From Halorubrum sp. SD626R (lineage in GTDB: Archaea > Halobacteriota > Halobacteria > Halobacteriales > Haloferacaceae): DNA of 64,000 bases. The position numbers and the translations under genes are program-made. The stretch spans positions 1 to 64,000 of the forward strand of contig NZ_CVRT01000052.1 in assembly GCF_001261915.1 (NCBI RefSeq). The letters are read 5' to 3'. The stretch's first letter is position 1. Each line of letters opens with the position of its first letter. Of this stretch, positions 24,929-32,498 are shown piece by piece. Under the pieces are notes generated by a model that was not told where the DNA came from, did not search any database, and saw only the letters and a list, made by a program, of their open reading frames with translations.

Positions 24929-26110
24929 ATGCGCGTAGTCGCCAAGTTCGGCGGGACGAGCCTCGGGAGCGGCGACCGCATCGAACGCGCGGCGGACTCC
25001 GTCGCGAACGCGGTCGGAGCGGGCCACGAGATCGCGGTCGTCGCGAGCGCGATGGGATCGACCACCGACGAACTCCTCGACGACATCACCTTCGAGACGG
25101 ACGACGCCGACCGCGCCGAGATCGTCTCGATGGGCGAGCGAACCAGCGTCAGGATGCTCAAGGCGGCCCTCTCGGTCCGCGGTATCGACGCCGTCTTCCT
25201 CGAACCGGGCCACCCCGACTGGCCGGTGATCACGAACGAGCTCGGTGAAGTCGACGTCGAGGAGACGAAGAAGCGCGCACACGCGCTCGCGGAGCGGCTC
25301 GACGGCGTCGTCCCGATCATCACCGGCTTCCTCGCGGAGGACCACGACGGCAACGTCACGACGCTCGGCCGCGGCGGCTCCGACACGACCGCGGTGATGC
25401 TCGGCAACTACATGGACGCCGACGAGGTCGTGATCGTCACCGACGTCGAGGGCGTCATGACCGGGGATCCCCGCGTCGTCGAGGGGGCCCGGAACGTCGG
25501 ACGGATCACCGTCGACGAGCTCCGGAACCTCTCGTTCCGCGGCGCCGAGGTCGTCGCGCCGTCGGCGCTCTCGTACAAGGACGAGGACCTCTCGGTCCGC
25601 GTCGTCCACTATCAGCACGGCGACCTCCTCAGGGGCGGGACCCGAATCGAGGGTCAGTTCGAGAGTCTGATCGACATGCGCGAGGAGCCGCTCGCGTGCC
25701 TCACCATCGCCGGGCGCGCGATCCGGAACCGATCCGGGATCCTCTCCCAGCTCGCGAACGCCCTCCGCGAGGAGGAGATCAACATCGACGCGGTCGCCTC
25801 CGGGATGGACTCGGTCACGTTCTACGTCGATGTCGACGTCGCGGAGACCGCCGAGGCGCTCCTCCACGAGGCCGTCGTCGACGACGAGGCGCTCTCGTCG
25901 GTGACCGTCGCCGACCCCATCGCCGTCATCCGGGTGACCGGCGGCGAACTCCCGAACCAGCCGGGCGTCATCCAAGACATCATCGCCCCGCTGTCCGACG
26001 CGGGGATAAACATCATCGACCTCATCACGAGCGCGACGTCGGTCGCAGTGTTCGTCGACTGGGACGATCGAGAGGAGGGCCTCGAAATCGTCCAACAGCG
26101 GTTCGACTGA
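24929..26110 (+). CDS. aspartate kinase
   Basis: Phosphorylates aspartate, the first step toward threonine, methionine and lysine. The 393-residue protein has VAKFGGTSLGSG at the N-terminus (ATP-binding Lys in KFGGTS), SMGERTSVRM, ITGFLAEDHDGNVTTLGRGGSDTTAVML and VVIVTDVEGVMTGDPR. Two C-terminal ACT domains follow (about 265-320, IAGRAIRNRSGILSQL, and 335-393, NQPGVIQDIIAPLSDAG) for feedback control by end-product amino acids. It is monofunctional with no fused homoserine dehydrogenase. Threonine synthase lies elsewhere in the window (50759-52042). Start at 24929 (MRVVAKFGG) is clear. Confidence 0.95.
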   Translation: MRVVAKFGGTSLGSGDRIERAADSVANAVGAGHEIAVVASAMGSTTDELLDDITFETDDADRAEIVSMGERTSVRMLKAALSVRGIDAVFLEPGHPDWPVITNELGEVDVEETKKRAHALAERLDGVVPIITGFLAEDHDGNVTTLGRGGSDTTAVMLGNYMDADEVVIVTDVEGVMTGDPRVVEGARNVGRITVDELRNLSFRGAEVVAPSALSYKDEDLSVRVVHYQHGDLLRGGTRIEGQFESLIDMREEPLACLTIAGRAIRNRSGILSQLANALREEEINIDAVASGMDSVTFYVDVDVAETAEALLHEAVVDDEALSSVTVADPIAVIRVTGGELPNQPGVIQDIIAPLSDAGINIIDLITSATSVAVFVDWDDREEGLEIVQQRFD

Positions 26111-26176
26111 CGACTCGTCCGATCGGGTTCACTCGTCTCATACCTCGGCCGATTTCGCCCATCACCCCGGCCGATT

Positions 26177-26716
26177 TCACTCATCCGACCGCCCGTCTAA
26201 CTCCTCGTACTCGATCCGATACCGCGTGGTCCGCCGTCCCTCGAATCGCGGCCCTCTCCCGGCGACGGCGAACCCCGATGCCTCGATGACCTCGCTGGTA
26301 TCCTCGTCGTTCGGAACGACGACTTCGACGCCCATCCCCTCTCGGCGCGCGAACCGCCGCGGCTCCTCGAAGAGCCGTTCGATCGTCGAGCCGCTCCCGT
26401 CGAAGTCGGTCACGTGAACGGTCCCGTCGCGAACGTCGAACGCGACGAACCCGAGCACCGTTTCCCCGTTCTCGTCTCTCCCGCTTCCGCCTCCGCCACC
26501 GGCGTCGCCTCCACCGCTGTTACTTCCGCTATCGGTGTCGCCTCGATCCCCATCGGTGTCGCCTCGACCTCCAACGGCTTTGCCGTCGCCGTCTTCGCCC
26601 TCCACTGCGACCCGGACCGACCGGTCGTGAATCATGTTCCTCACGACGTCCTCGGGCCGACCGATCACCGTCGACAGCGCCTCGGCGTCGGACTCGAGTG
26701 CGTCACGGATCCGCAT
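26177..26716 (-). CDS. GNAT-like acetyltransferase-fold protein with a Gly/Asp insert
   Basis: A 179-residue protein, MRIRDALESDAEALSTVIGRPEDVVRNMIHDRSVRVAVE, with VLGFVAFDVRDGTVHVTDFDG and a C-terminal EGMGVEVVVPNDEDTSEVIEASGF. The order of strands and helices is that of a GNAT fold, but the R/Q-x-x-G-x-G/A acetyl-CoA loop is not clear, so activity is uncertain. A low-complexity insert (about residues 42-82: DGDGKAVGGRGDTDGD and a Gly/Ser run) breaks the domain between the second and third strands. It is convergent with the aspartate kinase gene. Confidence 0.65.
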   Translation of the reverse strand: MRIRDALESDAEALSTVIGRPEDVVRNMIHDRSVRVAVEGEDGDGKAVGGRGDTDGDRGDTDSGSNSGGGDAGGGGGSGRDENGETVLGFVAFDVRDGTVHVTDFDGSGSTIERLFEEPRRFARREGMGVEVVVPNDEDTSEVIEASGFAVAGRGPRFEGRRTTRYRIEYEELDGRSDE

Positions 26717-26840
26717 ACCACGGCTACCGGACGAACCCGTATAAACCCGCTGACGTTCGGCTCCCGCGGTCCGTCGGAATCCCGCCCCGCACCCGAAGCG
26801 TACCCCGCCCCATCCGAACCGGATCCGGTCCGTCCGAAGT

Positions 26841-26853
26841 AATATACTTTTAA
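26841..26853 (+). promoter_or_regulatory. promoter of the microprotein operon
   Basis: AATATACTTTTAACC is a strong TATA region, 35 bases before the ATG at 26879. It implies a start near 26870 and a leader of about 9 nucleotides. It drives the 29-residue microprotein gene and the overlapping downstream gene. Confidence 0.6.
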
Positions 26854-26878
26854 CCGACCGGCGGACCCAGGGTTCGAC

Positions 26879-26968
26879 ATGAGCAAATCCACAACGATCG
26901 TGCTCGGAACGATCGGCGTCTCGGCGGCCCTGTCCGTACTCATCATCCTCTCGTACGTGCTCGGCTGA
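26879..26968 (+). CDS. 29-residue single-pass membrane microprotein
   Basis: A short ORF whose product starts MSKSTTIVLGTIG and ends LIILSYVLG. It has a polar start of six residues and then one continuous hydrophobic helix to the C-terminus. The TGA shares its A with the ATG of the next gene (TGATG), so the two are translationally coupled. It has a good promoter and an ordinary start. It is far below usual ORF cut-offs and would be missed by most pipelines. Function is unknown; it may be a small membrane adaptor for the 288-residue partner. Confidence 0.6.
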   Translation: MSKSTTIVLGTIGVSAALSVLIILSYVLG

Positions 26969-27834
26969 TGTTCTCGTCCCGGTCGCTCGACGACGACCTC
27001 GGCGCGGTCCGCGAGGACCACGCGCCGGGATCGGCCGTCCTCGACGTCGACGCGGACTTCGAGACGCTCCCGCCGGCGTCCGCCGAGGACCTCGGACTGT
27101 TCGTCGACGGGCTCTCCCCCGCGTCCTTCCCGCCGGAGTGGCTCCCCGACGAGGTGCCCGAACTGCTCCGGCGGTACGCCGGCCCGACGTTCACCGTCGG
27201 GCTCCCCGGAGACGGCACCGTCGTCCGGACGACGCAGACCGAGCCGCAGACCGTGCTCGTCAAACAGCGGGCAGAGGGGACGCCGGACGACTTCCTCGCG
27301 TTCCTGATCGCCGACCGACTGGTCCAGGTCGGCGTCTCGCCGTCTCCCGGATCGCTTCCGGCGGAGACTCCCTCGGACCGTCTCCCCGAGAGCTTCCTCC
27401 CGTTCTTCGGCGAGCGCTACCGCGACCTCGACGCCGCGATCCGTCGGCCGGACCCCGACACCGGTGCCTCGACCACGGGGCACGGTCCGAGCGACGTCTT
27501 CCAGGTCGCCGCCGCGCTGTTCGACGCGTGGGTGGGGTTGTACACTAGGGACGTCTTCGCGTCCTGGGAAGGACGCCACCCGCGGCTGTTCGACGCGTGG
27601 ACCGACGCCGGCGACCGCCTGGAGGGCCGCCTCGGCGACCTCGTCGGGGAGGTCGCCCGCGGCGAGACCGACTTCGCGAGCGCGACGGAGTACGCCTGCT
27701 CGGCCGTCCGCCACGGGCTCGACCTGCCCGCGCCGTTCGCCGCGCTCGACACCGCCGCCTACCGTGACCGCGGCGCTCCGTACGCGGTGAAGTGGGCGGA
27801 GAAAACGTTCGAATCGATGGCCGACGTCGACTGA
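26968..27834 (+). CDS. haloarchaeal conserved protein (DUF7089-like)
   Basis: A 288-residue acidic, mostly helical soluble protein, MFSSRSLDDDLGAVREDHAPGSAVLDVDADF, with LPDEVPELLRRYAGPTFTVGLPGDGTVVRTTQTEPQTVLVKQR and a helical C-terminal half (VFQVAAALFDAWVGLYTRDVFASWEGRH). I recall this as a Halobacteria-only family (DUF7089), but the number is from memory. No catalytic motif is apparent. The ATG overlaps the stop of the 29-residue membrane microprotein. It is convergent with the RecA-fold-like gene. Confidence 0.7.
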   Translation: MFSSRSLDDDLGAVREDHAPGSAVLDVDADFETLPPASAEDLGLFVDGLSPASFPPEWLPDEVPELLRRYAGPTFTVGLPGDGTVVRTTQTEPQTVLVKQRAEGTPDDFLAFLIADRLVQVGVSPSPGSLPAETPSDRLPESFLPFFGERYRDLDAAIRRPDPDTGASTTGHGPSDVFQVAAALFDAWVGLYTRDVFASWEGRHPRLFDAWTDAGDRLEGRLGDLVGEVARGETDFASATEYACSAVRHGLDLPAPFAALDTAAYRDRGAPYAVKWAEKTFESMADVD

Positions 27835-27867
27835 TCGGCCGCCTCGGCTCCGACTGACCGACCGCCC

Positions 27868-28446
27868 CTACATTTCGAATCTGACGTTCCCCTCGCCGTC
27901 GAGTTCGATGACCCCCTCGAACAGCCCCCGGAACCGGTCGAGCGTGGCGACCTCGTGGACCTCCTCGGAGAGGTGGAAGATCCCGACCGCGTCGTGCTCG
28001 TCGAGGAGCGCGAGGATGTCCGCGGCCGCCTCGAACACGGCGTCGTCGTCGGCGTAGTACGCCATCTCGGTGAGCGAGTCGACCGAGACCCGCCGCTTCC
28101 CCTCGTTCTCCGTGAGGAACCGCTCGACCCGGTCGACGACCCCGTCGAGGTCGTCGGGGGCGGAGACGTAGTACACGTCGTCGCTGGAGCGCCGCGAGTA
28201 CCCGCGTTCGACGGAGAGCGTGTCGAGGATCGTCGCCTTCGTCTCGTCGACGTCGTAGTACTCCAGCTTCTGTTCCACCTCGCGCGCGGTCGTCCGCGTG
28301 GAGACGACGAGGAACGCGTCGGTGTCGGTCTTCAGGAAGTCCGTGTCGATCCGGTCCGTCTCGCCGATGCTCGGGTGAACGAGCAGCAGTCCCGTGCCGC
28401 CCGGGATCGTTTCCGGCCCGTTCTCGATGGCGAGCGAGTAGTCCAT
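27868..28446 (-). CDS. RecA/KaiC-fold-like protein without a P-loop (DUF7090-like)
   Basis: A 192-residue protein that starts MDYSLAIENGPETIPGGTGLLLVHPSIGETDRIDTDFL. The alternating strand pattern (GLLLVHPS, AFLVVSTRTT, DDVYYVSAP, KRRVSVDSLTEMAYY, DAVGIFHL) resembles the KaiC/RecA-like core of haloarchaeal sensory regulators. Where a Walker A loop should be, there is only PGGTGLLLVH, lacking GKT/S, so nucleotide hydrolysis is unlikely. VSVDSLT could be a Walker B-like remnant. It may be a signalling pseudo-ATPase. Neighbours give no further hint. Confidence 0.6.
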   Translation of the reverse strand: MDYSLAIENGPETIPGGTGLLLVHPSIGETDRIDTDFLKTDTDAFLVVSTRTTAREVEQKLEYYDVDETKATILDTLSVERGYSRRSSDDVYYVSAPDDLDGVVDRVERFLTENEGKRRVSVDSLTEMAYYADDDAVFEAAADILALLDEHDAVGIFHLSEEVHEVATLDRFRGLFEGVIELDGEGNVRFEM

Positions 28447-28590
28447 GGGATCGGAAACCCCCCGACCGACTTAACGATGCGGGCCACGTCGCCCGACTGC
28501 CCCTCTGCGCAGTCCCCGCGACCGGTCGCCCTTGGACGCGAGCCGCGTCGGCCGACCGGTTTTTGACTCTCCCCCGCGTCGGGGCGCACG

Positions 28591-29163
28591 ATGGCCGGCC
28601 ACGACACCGCGCGCGACGTCTACAGACAGGCGCTGCCGGTGATCCTCGTCAGCCTCGTCGCCGGGCTGTTCGCCGGGACCATCCTCGGCTCCGAGACGAT
28701 GCGCGCCGGCATCTCGGAGGTCCCCGGCCTGCTCCTCCTGCTCCCGGCGTTCCTCGCGACCCGCGGCGGCGTCTACGGCTCGCTCGGGGCTCGCCTCTCG
28801 ACCGGCCTCCACCAGGGGCTCATCGAACCCCGATTCCGGCTCGACCGCCGGCTCAGGAACGCCGTCCTCGCCTCCTTCATCAACGGGATGAGCGTCTCCG
28901 TCTTCATCGCCGTGGTCACCTACCTCTGGCTGACGCTCCTCGGGACCGACGGGAACCTCCTCCAGCTGATCGGGATCATGGTCGTGGCGGGATTCCTCTC
29001 CGCGGCGCTCATGATCTCGGTGCTGATCGCCGTCATCTTCGTCGGGTACCGGCGCGGACTCGACCCGGACAACGTGATCGGCCCGGTCGTGACGACGCTC
29101 GGCGACGTGTTCGGGGTCTTCTTCCTCCTCGTCGGGATCTACGTCGTGGGGGCCGTGCTGTGA
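28591..29163 (+). CDS. MgtE-type magnesium transporter membrane subunit 1
   Basis: A 190-residue membrane protein with about five hydrophobic segments. PGLLLLLPAFLATRGGVYGSLGARLSTGLHQG is the conserved MgtE/SLC41 pore motif (P-A-x-x-x-x-GG/RGGVYGSLGSR). A second conserved patch is DPDNVIGPVVTTLGDVFGVFFL. It lacks the cytoplasmic N and CBS gating domains of bacterial MgtE, and covers one SLC41-type half. Its TGA overlaps the GTG of the next gene, which encodes a second half, so the two probably form a heteromeric channel. Mg2+ specificity is by family. Confidence 0.85.
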   Translation: MAGHDTARDVYRQALPVILVSLVAGLFAGTILGSETMRAGISEVPGLLLLLPAFLATRGGVYGSLGARLSTGLHQGLIEPRFRLDRRLRNAVLASFINGMSVSVFIAVVTYLWLTLLGTDGNLLQLIGIMVVAGFLSAALMISVLIAVIFVGYRRGLDPDNVIGPVVTTLGDVFGVFFLLVGIYVVGAVL

Positions 29164-29813
29164 CGGACGCCGACGCGGGAGGCGATCCCACGTCTGATTC
29201 GGACGGTCGCTCGGCGTCCGGTTCGGCCGACCGCTCGGCGTCCGGCGCGGAGACGACGATGGCCGACGAGTGGTCGATCCGTCGGATCGTCCGGACGATG
29301 ATCCCGCTGCTCGCCGCGCTGTCGGTGCTCCAACTCGTCTCGGGGACCGTTCTGGAGACGTACGAGGCGGTGCTCGTCGACAACCCGGCGCTGCTCGTGT
29401 TGGTCCCGGTCCAGATCGGCACGGCCGGCAACCTCGCGTCGATCACCTGCTCGCGGCTCACCACGCAGCTCTACCTCGGGACGTACGAACTCGACCCGTC
29501 GAACCCCGCGCTCAGGGCGAACGCCGGCGCCGTGTTCGCCCTGGCGGGCACCGTCTTCGGCGCCGTCGGCGTCGCCGCGTGGGCCATCGGCGTCGCGCTC
29601 GGCGGCACGCTCGGGCTCGGGCGGGTGCTCCTCGTCTCGATCGTCTCCGGCATGCTCCTCGCCGTCCTCGTGGTCGTCGCCAGCGTCGCCGCCGTGGAGG
29701 CCTCCTACCGGATCGGGCTCAACCCCGACGACACCACAATCCCCGTCGTCACCAACGTCTGCGACATCGCCGGCGTGTTGATCCTCTTCGCCGTCGTCTC
29801 GGTCGTCGTGTGA
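29160..29813 (+). CDS. MgtE-type magnesium transporter membrane subunit 2
   Basis: A 217-residue protein with a variable polar N-terminal tail (1-40, Asp/Ser-rich) and then an MgtE-like membrane domain. NPALLVLVPVQIGTAGNLASITCSRLTTQLYLGTYE is the pore motif (P-x-x-x-GTAGNLAS..SRL), and NPDDTTIPVVTNVCDIAGVLILF matches the conserved D-P-D-x-x-x-P-V-x-T-x-x-D motif. The GTG at 29160 overlaps the upstream stop (GTGA), and an internal ATG at 29261 is a weaker alternative. It is paralogous to the preceding gene and is its likely partner. Confidence 0.85.
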   Translation: MTDADAGGDPTSDSDGRSASGSADRSASGAETTMADEWSIRRIVRTMIPLLAALSVLQLVSGTVLETYEAVLVDNPALLVLVPVQIGTAGNLASITCSRLTTQLYLGTYELDPSNPALRANAGAVFALAGTVFGAVGVAAWAIGVALGGTLGLGRVLLVSIVSGMLLAVLVVVASVAAVEASYRIGLNPDDTTIPVVTNVCDIAGVLILFAVVSVVV

Positions 29814-29851
29814 CCTCCGAACCGTCGCTCGCGACCCTCGGAGCGCCCGGA

Positions 29852-30295
29852 TCAGAACACGCTGTCGGCAGTCGCGGCGCCGACGACGCTGAACACCGCG
29901 CCGACCGTGATCGCCTTGGCCGTCGTCGCCCAGAGATCCGCTCCCGTCACCCCCTGCTGGATGAGGAAGGTGTCCGGCGCGTCGAACAGCACCGCGAGGA
30001 CCGCCACGGAGCCGAATGCGACGGTCATCAGCGACAGGAACCGGGCGGGGATCCCCGCGATCTCCTGCTCGACGTCGGGGTCGCGGTCGGTGTCGGCCCG
30101 ATAGAGCGCGGCGTACCCGATCAGCGCGACGATCCCCGCGGTCAGGGCCCCCTGGATCCAGTGCATGCCGGCGGCGAGCACCCACACCTCCTCGGTGACG
30201 ACGAACGGTCCCGCGAGGAGGAACCCCCCGACTGCCTGCTGCGCGGAGTCCGCGATCCGGAACTTCGGTCGACGGAGGCTCCGCGGGCGTTTCAT
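29852..30295 (-). CDS. DUF2391 family integral membrane protein
   Basis: A 147-residue membrane protein with about four hydrophobic segments (roughly 22-42, 44-64, 85-105, 122-142). The opening QQAVGGFLLAGPFVVTEEVWVLAAGM, with Gly-Gly-x-x-x-Ala-Gly-Pro and Glu-Glu in the first helix, fits the TIGR02587/DUF2391 family of putative integral membrane proteins. Function is unknown. It is convergent with the magnesium transporter pair and divergent from the methyltransferase. Confidence 0.75.
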   Translation of the reverse strand: MKRPRSLRRPKFRIADSAQQAVGGFLLAGPFVVTEEVWVLAAGMHWIQGALTAGIVALIGYAALYRADTDRDPDVEQEIAGIPARFLSLMTVAFGSVAVLAVLFDAPDTFLIQQGVTGADLWATTAKAITVGAVFSVVGAATADSVF

Positions 30296-30410
30296 ACTCC
30301 CCGAACGGACGGCAGCCGATAAAACGACGGCGCTTTTCGGTCCCGTGTCTCGGTGACCGAGAGCCGTCCCCCTCCGAACCGGTTTTCACCCGTCCCCCCG
30401 TCATGCCGTC

Positions 30411-31088
30411 ATGAGCGTTCGCGAGGAGTTCGACGAGTGGGCGACGTCGGGGAAGGACCGCGGGATGGAGGACAGGCACTGGCACACCGCGAAACACGTG
30501 CTCGCGCGGATACCGGTCGAGCCGGGCGACGCCGTCCTCGATCTGGGCACCGGTTCCGGCTACGCGCTCCGCGCGCTCCGCGAGCGCGGCATCGGCCGCG
30601 GCTACGGGCTCGACGGTGCACCGGAGATGGCCCGCAACGCCCGGAGCTACACCGACGACGACGCGGTCGGCTTCCTCGTCGGCGACTTCGACGCCCTCCC
30701 CTTCGCCGACGACTCGCTCGACCACGTCTTCTCGATGGAGGCGTTCTACTACGCGGCCGACCCGCACAACACCCTCCGCGAGATCCGGCGCGTCCTGCGG
30801 CCCGGCGGCACCTTCCACTGCGCCGTCAACTACTTCGCCGAGAGCGAATCGACCCACGCGTGGCAGGAGAACATCGCGATCGAGATGACGCTGTGGAGCC
30901 GCGCGGAGTACCGCGAGGCGTTCCGCGACGCCGGGTTACACGTCGCCGAACAGGACAACGTGCCCGACCGCGAGATCGAGATCCCGGACGCCTCGGCGTT
31001 CCCGACCGACGACTGGGACTCCCGCGAGGCGATGGTCGACCGCTACCGGACGTGGGGGACGCTGTTGACGGTCGGCGTCGCGCCCTGA
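30411..31088 (+). CDS. class I SAM-dependent methyltransferase
   Basis: A 225-residue Rossmann methyltransferase. Motif I is AVLDLGTGSGYALRAL (about 43-58), motif II YGLDGAPEMARNA, motif III DFDALPFADDSLDHVFSMEAFYY and then REIRRVLRPGGTFHCAVNYF. This is the UbiE/Methyltransf_11 branch; a small-molecule substrate is likely but unknown. The tail PDREIEIPDASAFPTDDWDSREAMVDRYRTWGTLL is conserved in a haloarchaeal subgroup as far as I recall. It is monocistronic. Repeat copy C starts 69 bases after its stop. Confidence 0.85.
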   Translation: MSVREEFDEWATSGKDRGMEDRHWHTAKHVLARIPVEPGDAVLDLGTGSGYALRALRERGIGRGYGLDGAPEMARNARSYTDDDAVGFLVGDFDALPFADDSLDHVFSMEAFYYAADPHNTLREIRRVLRPGGTFHCAVNYFAESESTHAWQENIAIEMTLWSRAEYREAFRDAGLHVAEQDNVPDREIEIPDASAFPTDDWDSREAMVDRYRTWGTLLTVGVAP

Positions 31089-31156
31089 ATCAGTCGCTTA
31101 CGCGGTATTCCGTGGTGTTGTAGACACCGTAGCGCTCGTGCTTATCGCCGTTTGTT

Positions 31157-31431
31157 TATAACTGATTGACGGCGATTCGACGGTGACCACCTCCAAAGCC
31201 CCAGCCGGGAGGCGGGCGCACGCTCGCTTCGCTCCCCGCTCAGTCGCTACCGCCCCTTCGCTGCGGTGCTTGTGTCGCCTGCGACCGCCTCCCGGCTGCC
31301 CCTTTGAGTCCCACCCGCTCGCGACCGCACCGCAGCCTCACGCCTCCCCAGCCTCGTCGCTGGCGCCGATGGCGCCAGCGACTCCCTCGCACGCGCTCCT
31401 CGCGCCCGGTGGGCGCTCGGAGGCGCGCGCC
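31157..31431 (+). repeat. structured dispersed repeat, copy C, with TATA box
   Basis: TATAA at 31157 lies 26 bases before GTGACCACC (31183). Stem 1 is CAGCCGGGAGGCGG (31202-31215) with CCGCCTCCCGGCTG (31285-31298), a perfect 14-bp pairing. The linkers CCCCTTTGAGTCCCACCC and CCTCACGCCTCCCCAGCC follow. Stem 2 is GTCGCTGGCGCC (31356-31367) with GGCGCCAGCGAC (31371-31382), also perfect. Stem 3 is GCGCCC/GGGCGC (31402-31416) around GGT. The end is CGGAGGCGCGCGCC. It sits between two same-strand genes. Confidence 0.88.
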
Positions 31432-31512
31432 GACGGTCTTCTATACATGTCCGCCCACGCTCACCCGCCGATCCCTTTTAACTATGCGAACCGTTCGCAC
31501 AGTTGATACCAG

Positions 31513-32400
31513 ATGGAACTCCGCTGTGAGGACTGCGCCGGCTGCTGCGTCGACTGGCGGGCGCTCGCGCCGGACGCAGCCGGCTCCGACCGCGCCGGCG
31601 ACCGCCCCCCGCTCGACGACGTCTACGGGTTGGCCCCGCTCACCCGCGACGAGGTCGCCGCCTTCCTCGAAGACGGGCTCGGCGACGCCCTCGTCCCGCG
31701 GCTGTTCGAGCCCGCCGAGCGCGACGCGACCGCCTCGATCGACGGCGTCGAGGTGGCGGCCGCCGACGACCGCCCGGTCTTCGTGATCGGCCTCCGGAAA
31801 CCCCCAAAGCCGGTCGCGCCGATCGGCACCGACGAGCCCCGCTGGCTCGACGCCTGCGTCTTCCTCGATCCGACGACGCTCCAGTGCCGGATCCACGGCG
31901 GCGACCTGTACCCCCGGACCTGCTCGACCTACCCGGGGCACAACCTCGAACTCGACGCGGAGACGGAGTGCGAGCGCGTCGAGGACGCCGGCGGCGGCGA
32001 CCGCCTTCTCGACGACGAGCCGCCGACCGACCTCCCCGCGCCCGCGTTCGGCCCCCAGGCCCTCGGAACGACCGTCTTCGCCTACCCCGACCCCGACGAC
32101 CTCGACGGCGTGGTCGACCGGATCCGAACCGACTCCCTCACCGCCGACGACCGCGCCCGGTTCGTCGGGGCCGCCGTCGGCTCGCGGCCGGGGTCGCTGT
32201 CTGTCGACCGCGACCGGATGGCGGGGGCCCGTGAGCGCGCCCGGGAGGCCGACTCGTGGGCGGGACGCGCGATCCGCGCGTGGACCGAGCGCGCCGCCGG
32301 CGACGGCGACCCCGCTTCCCTCGGCGTCGACTCCCGCAACCGGCTGATCCGCGAGCTGGAGGACGACGCCGGTGCCCCCGGGACGCCCGGGTGGGACTGA
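31513..32400 (+). CDS. YkgJ-type cysteine-cluster protein
   Basis: A 295-residue protein with a CxxCxGCC-type start (LRCEDCAGCCVDW, Cys 5, 8, 11, 12) and a second cluster DACVFLDPTTLQCRIHGGDLYPRTCSTYPG. This is the YkgJ/UPF0153 signature, with the C-x-x-h-x-x-x-x-x-x-C-x-I-Y/H...RP..C pattern. The cysteines probably bind zinc or an Fe-S cluster. The C-terminal 150 residues are acidic and helical, without a known domain. It follows repeat copy C by 81 bases. The reaction is unknown. Confidence 0.85.
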   Translation: MELRCEDCAGCCVDWRALAPDAAGSDRAGDRPPLDDVYGLAPLTRDEVAAFLEDGLGDALVPRLFEPAERDATASIDGVEVAAADDRPVFVIGLRKPPKPVAPIGTDEPRWLDACVFLDPTTLQCRIHGGDLYPRTCSTYPGHNLELDAETECERVEDAGGGDRLLDDEPPTDLPAPAFGPQALGTTVFAYPDPDDLDGVVDRIRTDSLTADDRARFVGAAVGSRPGSLSVDRDRMAGARERAREADSWAGRAIRAWTERAAGDGDPASLGVDSRNRLIRELEDDAGAPGTPGWD

Positions 32401-32498
32401 CGGGGACCCCCGAACCCCGATCACGGTGGAGGGGAACGAAGGCTCGCGTGCGCGCACACGCGCGAGAGTCTTATCCCGTTCGAAACCCTACCGGTGAC

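Noticed and set aside
27868-28446. Calling this a KaiC-type ATPase
   Set aside because: The region that should hold Walker A reads PGGTGLLLVH with no GKT/S, so only a fold-level resemblance is claimed.
31183-31506. 107-residue ORF beginning at the GTG of repeat copy C
   Set aside because: It starts at the element's conserved first base but loses frame relative to B and D across the stem 1 loop. The predicted protein has no homologue I recognise.
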